Source of the DNA: Glandiceps talaboti
Taxonomy: Eukaryota > Hemichordata > Enteropneusta > Spengelidae
NCBI RefSeq assembly: GCF_964340395.1
Contig: NC_135563.1
Coordinates: forward strand, 8,301,155 to 8,311,154
Reading direction: 5' to 3'
DNA: 10,000 bases
The notes beneath the pieces were generated by a model, which did not search any database, had not been told where the DNA came from, and worked only from the letters and a program-made list of their open reading frames with translations. Below are positions 1 through 8,223 of the stretch, one piece after another. A program made the position numbers and the translations under genes. Each line of letters begins with the position of its first letter. The first letter of the stretch is position 1.

Positions 1-263
1 GCTGCGATAAATTCTACGATGGAGAGGATGTAGTCTGAATTATGCCAACGTGGTTTCTAACTAAACCACAGGTGTAAATTGTAACTATACACTATGGGAA
101 CTAGACTAGCAAGGATGTGATTGTAGAAAACGTCGACACTGAGGTATAGGATTTAACTTCCTAGCAAAGAATCAGCGCTAGTTACTGTTTGATCACCGTT
201 AGCAGTTGTACCACGGTTATATGTGAATGAATGAACCTAGTAAACCTTATAATGGTAGTTACA

Positions 264-315
264 GTGTGTGTGTGTGTGTGGTTGGGGTGGGGGGGGGGGG
301 GGTGGTTGGGTGGTG
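264..315 (+). repeat. GT microsatellite and G14 tract (G-quadruplex-prone)
   Basis: A (GT)8 run (264-280) is followed by GGGG (284-287), an uninterrupted run of 14 G (289-302), GG, GGG (308-310) and GG. The short T spacers would allow a G-quadruplex on this strand and an i-motif on the other. Homopolymer length may be a sequencing estimate. Confidence 0.9.
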
Positions 316-507
316 CAGTGACATGGACACATCACTCTGTGCTATTTCTGTAATTTCATCAACACCAATGGTTGGGACAGTGAAGTAGGAAAGGTTGTCA
401 AGAACAATACTATATATACATGTATTTGGCTTTACAATAACTAAATAATCCCCTCCCCAAAGACGCCACTGAAGAAATTGGTTTTTTACCATACTCGCAT
501 ATCTACA

Positions 508-590
508 AGCGCTCCTTAGCTTTTCATTAATTAAAACGATCGCATCTTACTGGCCACTGTCGGAAGCGCTAAGAGCGCTGGGTGTGGGAA
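508..590 (+). promoter_or_regulatory. Motif-dense segment: three AGCGCT, TTAATTAA and a Su(H)/CSL-type site
   Basis: AGCGCT occurs at 508-513, 565-570 and 574-579. TTAATTAA, a palindromic homeodomain core, is at 527-534. TGTGGGAA (583-590) fits the Su(H)/RBPJ consensus YGTGRGAA. An E2F-like TTTGGCGC follows further on at 719-726. Together with the DR5 and inverted repeat this suggests a compact upstream regulatory region. It is a motif argument only; short motifs recur by chance. Confidence 0.22.
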
Positions 591-650
591 ACGCTTTTGA
601 AAGTTGGCGGAATTGAGTCACAAAACAATAGCAAGGTGAATTAAGTTTCT

Positions 651-793
651 GTGTTAATGACCCTCAAGCTTGTAATAGGATAAAACCTGTTAATTAGATT
701 AAAGCAATCCACCTCGTTTTTGGCGCATAGTTGTCATAACAGTGAACTTCAAATAATACAAATCGGTAAAGTTCACACGGGGGTCATTAACAC
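651..793. repeat. 13-bp perfect inverted repeat with 117-bp spacer
   Basis: GTGTTAATGACCC (651-663) is the exact reverse complement of GGGTCATTAACAC (781-793). Each arm joins a nuclear-receptor half-site (GGGTCA) to an HNF1/homeodomain-type half-site (GTTAAT). The right arm overlaps the DR5 element. Another GTTAAT and a TAATTAGATTA run (689-701) lie between the arms. Confidence 0.6.
770..786 (+). promoter_or_regulatory. DR5-type nuclear-receptor element (RAR/RXR-like)
   Basis: AGTTCA (770-775), a 5-bp spacer and GGGTCA (781-786) form a direct repeat in which both half-sites fit RGKTCA with no mismatch. A further half-site in the opposite orientation, TGAACT, lies at 743-748. Family knowledge: DR5 is the classic retinoic-acid response element. 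It is about 2.3 kb upstream of the start codon. Binding and the ligand are unproven, and many protostomes lack or have altered retinoic-acid signalling. Confidence 0.35.
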
Positions 794-1091
794 CATCGTC
801 CAAATTTCCTTCCAGCACTGTCATGGCATGTTGCCATTATCGAGAAGCTGCCAAAAAATTCCTCTCAAATTCTTCAGTAGTTGGTGACAATCGAAAATCG
901 AGTCAATAGACTTTGACTGGGTACAAAAAAAATTGCATTTTTCCAAAGTGGTGGTAAAATCAATCAGAATTCAACATTTCAGGGTTATGTGCCTGCAGTG
1001 AAGTATAACCGCAGAGCGAGTGGCGTTAATGGGTCTCTTTCAAGACGTCCATCGACCAAAGCTAGTCAGTGGTAAATACAGCGAGGATTAG

Positions 1092-1104
1092 TTTTTTTTT
1101 TTTT
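1092..1104 (+). repeat. Poly-T tract (T13)
   Basis: Thirteen consecutive T followed by AAACAACAAC. It could be a simple homopolymer, or the tail of a minus-strand retroposed element, but no target-site duplication or element body is recognisable. Confidence 0.85.
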
Positions 1105-1589
1105 AAACAACAACACATTCTCGCAACAGTTCAGGATAGACAGCAGAACGGAAGCAGGCGCAGAATCTAAGAAGTACAAATAAGCTGAACCGCGGAGACC
1201 TTAGGGGGTATTAAGAGAAAGTTTGTTTATACCCTGGTTGGAGTGCCTGCATTGTGTAAACAAGAATTGTAGATAGTTACACTGTTCTGAGTGGTGTTGA
1301 TTTCAGACAACCGCGACCATTCACACCTCGCAGCGTGATCATGAAATGGATTAGGCATATCACTTACGGAAAGGTCCCAAATGCCGACTAGCTTGTCTTT
1401 TTTATCTAATCATTACACATTTGTAATTACCCCAAAATACTAAAATTTGCGTCAGAAAATTTACTAATTGGTTACAGGAAATTGAGCTGAGTACTACCAG
1501 AAGTTGTCGGTAAAGGTCGTTGATAGTTATTCGAATTAAACGACAGTAAATCACAGCTCTTCCGTTTTGTGTGAATGAAAGCAATCAGG

Positions 1590-1608
1590 CAGTACGGTTG
1601 CCGTACTG
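1590..1608. repeat. Perfect short hairpin / palindrome
   Basis: CAGTACGG, TTG, CCGTACTG: two exactly complementary 8-nt arms with a 3-nt loop, which can be extended by weak G-T pairs. No T-run terminator context or known binding site is apparent. Confidence 0.7.
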
Positions 1609-2436
1609 TTTCCTGGAGTCAAGGTTTATCGCTTACCGGTCCGCCCTTTTCCTGTTTAGCCCTGCCTTGTAACCAAAAATACACGAATATTAAGGCTTGT
1701 ACATCATGTACATTGCTGTCATGCGACCATGTTCATTTCCCTGATATGAACTACGCTTGTTTATTCTCAATGATTCGCCGTGTTGTTCTTCGTAATTAAT
1801 AACACGCGGTGTTCTTTTTTTTCACGGTCTTGTCACACGAGTGGGTCGCTGTTCCCGCCCCCCTCTGTGAACACTCCATATGTATGTAGTTACTATGACG
1901 CGCGGTCTAACTACTACGGTTTAATTCACCTGAGTTTTGTCTTTCGTTACGGTATGCCAGGAAAGCCGATACGCGGGATCGCTGATCGGCTTATGTATAT
2001 GCAACGTCTATAGAATTAACAATGATCCGTTGACACAATTCAATTTGCAAAGATATTTTTAATTTTAGACATGAAAAGAGAGTCATTTAGATAATAGCAT
2101 GCGCGGTTTCGAATAAATTGGTCCAATACAAATCTTATTGTTCGTTAGGTTGTGAAAACAAAATATTGATGGAGGCCCAATTGTCACACACTCCTTTGAG
2201 GCTTCCGATCTGTTGGCAAGGGAGCGTCACTGGTATTAGCGGACATTGGTCACCGGCAATGAATGCATGATAACAACACATAATTGTTACTCACATGTAC
2301 CCCTCTACCGCAGTAGAATCGGAAAAATATTCAGCCGATTCGTGAATGTATCAGGACGCCGATAAAACACCACATTTACAACCGTCCACCCGCATTGGAC
2401 CATTCACTCCATCCATGTGTTAAGTATTCAGACGAT

Positions 2437-2540
2437 GGGCGTGTTTCATTGGCTGGGCGGTAAGATCTGAAGAATGCGTCAGTCAACTTTAGGGCCTCTT
2501 CCTGCAAAATTAACATTTCCGAAGTATCCACCTATTTATA
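2437..2540 (+). promoter_or_regulatory. Possible core promoter elements (KLF/GC box, inverted CCAAT, TATA-like)
   Basis: Seen in order: GGGCGTG (2437-2443, KLF/Sp-like), ATTGG (2448-2452, CCAAT on the minus strand), GGGCGG (2455-2460, GC box) and TATTTATA (2533-2540). The CCAAT-to-TATA distance of about 80 bp is usual for an animal promoter. If used, transcription would start near 2565 and the 5' UTR would be about 530 nt. A second TATA-like sequence, TTATAAAC (2701-2708), is an alternative. Motif-only inference; the true start site is unknown. Confidence 0.3.
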
Positions 2541-2784
2541 CTGTTGAAGTGACATCAAAGAAAACAAACCTTTTGTTCCTCTAACAAAACACAGCATTTA
2601 ATCGCCGTGGCAAAGGTATTCGGCTGCCTACACGGACCCCATTTAGTAGGGAATTGCCATTTGCAGAGAATGTCAATCGAATGAGCGGAGGGGCTTATTA
2701 TTATAAACAGGCGCTTCCTTTTGAGTGAAGTCTACTAGGTGATAATCACATTCATAATATAGCCCATTGTAAACTTGGCCCTGT

Positions 2785-2813
2785 TAGCAATTAATTTGCT
2801 AGCCAATTAAAAG
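2785..2813 (+). promoter_or_regulatory. Homeodomain-site dyad followed by a CCAAT/TAAT element
   Basis: TAGCAATTAATTTGCTA (2785-2801) is a 17-bp near-perfect dyad: seven of eight pairs match, with arms TAGCAA/TTGCTA around an ATTAAT core. Directly after it come CCAAT (2803-2807) and a second homeodomain core, CAATTAAAAG. It lies about 300 bp upstream of the start codon. NK1-type factors bind TAAT cores, so auto- or cross-regulation by homeodomain proteins is possible. This is inference from motifs only. Confidence 0.3.
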
Positions 2814-2949
2814 TCAGCGTTTGGCGATTTGGGCTGGACTTTTGACGTGTAAGGGCCACTTCCATTAATATCCTGTTCCCGACGATGACCAGTTATCGAG
2901 CACTGAGACGACTGTTGATGTGATATAGCAGGCAGCTGCTGCGATCTGA

Positions 2950-3099
2950 CTACATCGAAATACTTTCTCTTCTCGCTACCAAACTATCAGGCAGCGAAAC
3001 GTTACTCAACAACAACAACAACAGACAGACCTTCCAAGGTCCCCACGACCACAGCGTCAACATCTCTTGGTGATCTTGCCTAAGTCTATCATTGGAAAT
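2950..3099 (+). promoter_or_regulatory. Probable 5' UTR of the NK1 mRNA (extent unknown)
   Basis: The stretch upstream of the start codon is open in the coding frame back to a TGA at 2947-2949 and contains no in-frame ATG, so it is leader sequence if transcribed. It includes a CAA trinucleotide run (about 3007-3021) of the unstructured kind common in leaders. An E-box CAGCTG (2933-2938) lies just upstream. The transcription start is not determined. Confidence 0.45.
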
Positions 3100-3559
3100 A
3101 TGATGCAACAGAACAGCAAACTTAGAAAAACTGCGATCGCAGAGTTAGAGAGGAGGGGATCGGAAAGTGAAGACATGGAGGCCGATTACAATTTAGTGGA
3201 TGGAGAGTGCGTCGATGTCACCAGCGTGGACGGTAGTGATATCACGACCGGTCATCGACCAGCTTCAACACACACAGTATCTACAGTTCCAAGTTCACCG
3301 GCCAGTACAGTCGACAACATGGCCCAACACGCACCGCCTGTTCCTATTTCACACCATACCACATCCTTCTCGGTGGCAGACATCCTTGATCCAAAGAAAT
3401 TTAACCGAGCTAGCTCACACAAGTCACTCAGCCCAAGCGGGGTTGACAGATCACCCAACGGACCTAGTTGTATCGGGAACGTCTGGCATCCATGGGTGTC
3501 GGAGTCTCCCCTCAAGAGTGACGACGATGACGATGAAGAAGACGATGATAGTTCATGCG
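3100..3559 (+). CDS. Nk1: NK1-family homeobox protein, exon 1 (N-terminal part, EH1 repressor motif)
   Basis: First coding exon of a two-exon NK1 (NKX1/slouch) homeobox gene, giving residues 1-153 plus the first base of codon 154. Seen: the first in-frame ATG after the upstream in-frame stop (2947-2949) is at 3100. It is followed at once by a second ATG at 3103, and both have A at -3, a good Kozak context. The upstream TTG at 3067 is not a plausible animal start. The sequence TSFSVADILDPKKFN at residues 88-102 matches the EH1/TN motif found near the N-terminus of NK-class proteins, which in this family recruits Groucho-type co-repressors. A Trp-containing segment (VWHPW, 128-132) is followed by an acidic run (141-150, ten Asp/Glu). 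The exon ends at a good donor, GCG|GTAAGC, in phase 1. Inferred: a nuclear transcriptional repressor. The family call rests mainly on exon 2. The 5' end of the mRNA is unknown. Confidence 0.9.
3361..3405 (+). other. EH1/TN repressor motif coding segment
   Basis: Encodes residues 88-102, TSFSVADILDPKKFN. The core FSVADIL (3367-3387) fits the engrailed-homology-1 pattern F-S-x-x-x-I-L, followed by the D-P-x-K-F-N extension typical of the NK-class TN domain. Family knowledge: this short motif binds the WD40 propeller of Groucho/TLE. Function here is inferred. Confidence 0.88.
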
Positions 3560-3822
3560 GTAAGCTACTTCATAAGTTTTCTCCACTCATTCACACTACA
3601 GTTTTTTACAAACTGTCAAAATACAGACATGCCAGACATGTGGCTGGAGTTGGGGTATACTTAGTACTTGAGAGGGCGACACATGATTTACACACCAAAG
3701 TTTTCATTTCATGAACCGAAACTCCAAATCATCCACTGACCAACAGTTGTCGGTTTTGTAAACCAAATACTACTCACTAAAACAATTGATGTGACAGAAA
3801 ACTAACCCCCAGAGAAGTGTCA

Positions 3823-3836
3823 TTCGATATATCGAA
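3823..3836. repeat. 14-bp perfect palindrome in the intron
   Basis: TTCGATATATCGAA is its own reverse complement. It lies 264 bp after the donor site. About one such palindrome is expected by chance in 10 kb, so function is doubtful. Confidence 0.6.
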
Positions 3837-3844
3837 GGCATCTA

Positions 3845-3872
3845 AGTTTATCCATCAGTCGAGTTTATATTA
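3845..3872 (+). repeat. Dispersed repeat, copy 1
   Basis: AGTTTATC (3845-3852) followed after six bases by TCGAGTTTATATTA (3859-3872). Both blocks recur in the same order at 6724-6761. May be a remnant of an old interspersed element, or chance in AT-rich DNA. Confidence 0.4.
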
Positions 3873-4589
3873 TTTTTCCACATGGTTTATTCGCAACAAA
3901 CTGGGGCATGACACGCAACTCGTGGGATTCAAATTCTCTAATTTCCGGGTACAGATATTACAGTCTATTCTGTAGATGTTAGGGTAGTGTGCGTGGTGTA
4001 CGCAGAGTTGCACTACACCACATTTTATAGACTTATGTATACAAGTATACTACATATATTGCATGCATCGGTATAAACAAAGATGGCTAGAGTACAAAAA
4101 ACACTAAGGTTTTCATCGTGCGAGACTTTAAAATTTGCAGAGACAACAGGCAGTTGTAACATAAGCGAACACTCGTAAAAAGGCGAACCATACATATCCA
4201 TGAAGGCTCACAGTTATCTGCTAGTATTGGTTTCTGATAGTGTATCACAGGTATGAAAAAAAGTACGTAATGCCAAAGATGAAGTCAACGAATTATTGGA
4301 AATTGGGGAGTGTTTGTTTTACATACAGATTCCAGTTGAAATTTTAACTCAAAACCACGCCAATGACATATATATGCTTTCGGATTTCAATACACGGAGA
4401 CTTGGTATACGGGTGTAAGTCCCTCGTTGAATGCCTGCCCCTAGGACTTGCTGCGGTGCTCTGAAGCAAATAGAAGTTACTGTAAAATTAAACGATGTGC
4501 AAACAGTTTCAATGACAGTAAACAAGACAATGATAAAAACTAATCAGGATAGTGGCAATTTTTATACCTGATCAAATAATATAATGTAT

Positions 4590-4607
4590 CGTCTATGGCA
4601 ATAGACG
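4590..4607. repeat. Perfect 7-bp stem hairpin in the intron
   Basis: CGTCTAT, loop GGCA, ATAGACG. The stem does not extend further, so it is too short for a miRNA precursor. No known role. Confidence 0.6.
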
Positions 4608-5973
4608 CCGTTTGAACAAGCGTAATCGTGTACACATCGCCGACACATGAGAGAGAGCCGAAATTCGGTTATGCAACTTAAGATTGGGTAAAATTCCTCA
4701 TATATTTTCGACATTTAGAGGGTAATGTATATTTGTAGAACCGTTTAACTGACGTGCAGCTGTCGAAAAGACATCATTCGCTACTAGCCACTGGGGTGGA
4801 ACATCGCTGTAGTGCACAGTTGGTTTGGGAAATCATAAGTCCACTTTAATAGCAAATAGAATCACGAATGAACGAGAATTGCTGAGAAGCAGACTCAAAT
4901 TGACTATATAGATAGAAACAGATTTTTTAAAAAGCCCGTCCTACTCAAAAAAATTCTCATACTACCCGGCAAAACTGTAGAACCCGCGGTTGCTCACCAC
5001 CACTTTACAAACTGGACGATAAGGTTGATACAATTGGAAAAGGTGTACGAGCATAACCGTTCTCTGTCCAAACCGGGAACTGAAACTCAAATCAAAATGA
5101 ACGTGTTGCTTAATTCACATTCATAGAAAAATGTAGTTCGGTCAGTTAAAAAATGGTGTCCGTATTTGCTATTTTGGTACACAGGTGGAATTATAGAAAA
5201 AAATAACTATTATAAATCTCATGTTCTCGCTGTCTAGTCAGGCCACAAATGAGAAATAAACGTTATATAAACACTGACAATATCAAGTCAACAATGTGAA
5301 TGACTTTCATTATTATTTATGAAACAAATAAATAGAACGAGAAGAAATGAATCTTTCTAACATAAATATTTCGATCTTTTCTGTTGGATAGGGAACTCGT
5401 CGTAAAAAATGAAAGGAAATAGCTTAGTGTTGTTTTTGGTACAGTATTCATACAAGTACCGTAACATACCCAGACCAAAATACCATGTTTCGATTTCTGA
5501 TGTTTAATACGTACGAAAATCAATGATATTTTCCTCCGCCTCCTTATTATTGCTTTATGACTATAGTTCGAAGTGTTTTCGGACACTGACAGTTACCACC
5601 TCATAAGCCCTTGGCAGGTTTATGGCTACCCGCGTGTGAACCACACCTTTCCCGATCGAGTCGCACATTTATACACAGTTGAAACAAGTGGACACATAAC
5701 AATGGTCTTACCAGTTGCCGTTATCGTTTGAATTATCGAAGAGCCTGGTCGATGAACGAACGAGGAGTTTTAATGGCTTTTAGTACAGGGACATTTGTTA
5801 ATTTTGCCATTCAAGGGGAACAAATATGATTGATGTATACCATCAGCCTGGCCCGCCTCGATGGTTACAATTGAGTACCGTTTGTCTGTTTTCATCACGA
5901 GCCGAACAATGTAGAACGTCTTCCGACACACTGCAGAAATGCTGACTGTCTGAAAACGATGTAATTTTGCCCC

Positions 5974-5993
5974 ACACTTCTATACACTTCTAT
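5974..5993 (+). repeat. Tandem duplication, two 10-bp units
   Basis: ACACTTCTAT is repeated exactly, head to tail (5974-5983 and 5984-5993), within the intron. Probably slippage. Confidence 0.75.
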
Positions 5994-6159
5994 CGCTGTT
6001 GTGAACAAAATAACCAAAAACACAATATCCGAAAATCTCAGACCAACGCGTAACTGTATTAATTTCAAATCATTCATACACAAATTTGTTACACGAAACG
6101 GACAATAAATCATAAAACAAAATATTTCAAACATCCGTAGTTCCATGCTAAACAAAAAT

Positions 6160-6178
6160 AGAGAAAAAAAGAGAGAGA
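6160..6178 (+). repeat. Purine-only GA/A tract
   Basis: Nineteen consecutive purines (AGAGA, an A run, then GAGAGAGA) in the intron. Low-complexity sequence; it could offer a GAGA-type binding run but nothing else supports that. Confidence 0.7.
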
Positions 6179-6314
6179 CAGCGTTATGGGCAAGTAGGGG
6201 ATCTCACTGAAAAGTTAATCCTCGGTTTGAAGCATCACCATCTGTGAAAACGTTCAATGTAGAACACTTCAACGCCGCCAGCTCAGCCGTTTGCCGCAAA
6301 ATCTTAATATATTT

Positions 6315-6365
6315 TTAATTGATTAGCTACGCTTGGCAATCTGTCCGTTTAAAACAAAGCAGATA
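6315..6365 (+). promoter_or_regulatory. Intronic cluster of homeodomain, Sox and GATA-like motifs
   Basis: TTAATTGATTAG (6315-6326) contains two homeodomain cores. AACAAAG (6353-6359) fits a Sox site and is followed directly by AGATAG with a GATA core. Large introns of developmental regulators often hold enhancers, but these are short motifs in AT-rich DNA and the call is weak. Confidence 0.15.
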
Positions 6366-6723
6366 GGAGCGGTTGGTCATTGATCATGATGGCTCATCAT
6401 CAGACAAGTGATTACACGATTTCTTTTTAACAGTTTTGAAACAATATATCCCGTTGACGCGTTCGGCGCTACTACATGTGACGGAGAACGAGATATCAAT
6501 TTAGCAACTGACTGAGTCGTGTACAGATGCCGCCGCTCTCGAACAATTTTTTTCTTCTGTCAATTCAGGTCATATTTATGCAACTCAGGGCAGAAAATAT
6601 AACTCGTGCCTTTAATAACATTTGTAACATCTAGCACATTTTGAAAACTAGAAACCCACCTATACACATACTCATTAGATAGAGATACTCAACATTTGAA
6701 ATATGATGCCTGCACTGGGCAAT

Positions 6724-6761
6724 AGTTTATCGTATATTGGTAAGCGTTCGAGTTTATATTA
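6724..6761 (+). repeat. Dispersed repeat, copy 2
   Basis: AGTTTATC (6724-6731) followed after 16 bases by TCGAGTTTATATTA (6748-6761). The 14-bp block is identical to copy 1 in the same intron, 2.9 kb upstream, in the same orientation. Confidence 0.4.
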
Positions 6762-7617
6762 CTGTTCAGAGCGGCAGGTAGATTGTTTATTGTGTTTTTA
6801 ATGGTTTCTAGATTAGTTGTATCCGCTACACACTTGATGTACTACTAACTTTAGTGCCTAGTATTTCCAATGCCATATTAGTATACCATACCCACAATGA
6901 AATTGTATTTATTTCGTTGATGTTGAAAATCGGGCACTCTGGAACGTTGCTATAACAAAATTATACTGTTTGGTTTGGTAGACTTTAATAGGAAATCAAC
7001 TACACCTTGCAGTCAAACTCCGCGATGTATCAACTGCAGTCTTACGGTTCGTTTTCAGGGAAGAGATAGTTGATACAACTTTTCTTCAGATTTCAGACAA
7101 AGTGTAAATACTTCTTACACCAATATTATAACATATTTACATGTAACAAAGTACTCAACGTTTTCCGGTACAGAAGCGTTGTTTTAATAAATGTCCAAAA
7201 ATGGGCGAAATTGATCAGATGCAGTAGTAGAGTTCGTTTTCATGCTGCGAATACATGGTATGTGTTTGTAAGGGTAGTGAATCGAAGTTGAAAAGTCGCT
7301 TCTTTTCCGACATTTCCATAATAACGAAAACAGACACACGCAAACAGACACAAATGGAGAAACGAGTTGTTTATCAGCATACTTCTGGCACGAACAGTTC
7401 GGGTATTGCTACTTACATTTCGACCAATTATTTGAAAATAACAAAGCATAAACTTTACCAAGTTCGTTTGGATTCGCTTGACTGTCGTACACTTTATGAA
7501 TACTATTAGCACGAACAGAAAAGAGCTGGAGATACACACAGGGGACATTCCGGCAATGTCTAAGTTTTAAACAGTGTTATGCACTTCGAACGATGATGTG
7601 GCAAGCATTCTAATTGA

Positions 7618-8217
<600 letters not shown>

Positions 8218-8223
8218 AATAAA
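8218..8223 (+). promoter_or_regulatory. AATAAA polyadenylation hexamer abutting the stop codon
   Basis: The canonical AATAAA begins at the base after the TGA (8215-8217). A GT-containing stretch follows (8226-8231 and about 8243). If used it would leave a 3' UTR of only some tens of bases, so a downstream site may be preferred; an ATTAAA variant is at 8716-8721. Actual 3' end unknown. Confidence 0.35.

Larger units (their letters stand above)
1..2436. other. 5' flanking DNA with no recognisable gene
   Basis: No reading frame here has recognisable protein content; the longest open stretches (about 60-77 codons) look like chance or run through simple repeats. It contains the GT/G tract, the motif-dense 508-793 segment, a T13 run (1092-1104) and a perfect 19-nt hairpin (1590-1608). 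Whether the region belongs to the NK1 regulatory domain or lies between genes cannot be told. Confidence 0.7.

Noticed and set aside
1092-1104. T13 run as the poly-A tail of a minus-strand retroposon
   Set aside because: No element body, internal promoter or target-site duplication could be seen beside it.
1698-1712. TGTACA-N3-TGTACA, resembling a steroid-receptor inverted repeat
   Set aside because: Both halves are self-palindromic and do not match the TGTTCT/AGAACA half-site; likely chance.
1575-2013. Two overlapping + frames (74 and 77 codons) in the 5' flank
   Set aside because: Short, no recognisable domain, and within the length expected by chance in 10 kb.
3067-3099. Upstream extension of exon 1 starting at TTG 3067
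   Set aside because: Animal nuclear genes rarely start at TTG; ATG at 3100 is the first in-frame ATG and has a good context.
3252-3515. Minus-strand open frame of 87 codons opposite exon 1
   Set aside because: Antisense shadow of the NK1 exon with no family resemblance or splice support.
3200-3664. 154-codon open frame overlapping exon 1 in another + frame
   Set aside because: It overlaps the NK1 exon out of frame, crosses the donor site and has no recognisable protein features, so it is a shadow of exon 1.
5895-6155. Minus-strand frame of 86 codons rich in Phe/Ile/Leu, resembling a small membrane protein
   Set aside because: Hydrophobic content follows from AT-rich sequence; no motif, splice or regulatory signal supports a gene.
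6390-6405. ATGATG-GCT-CATCAT hairpin in the intron
   Set aside because: Six-base arms made of simple ATG/CAT triplets; such stems are common by chance.
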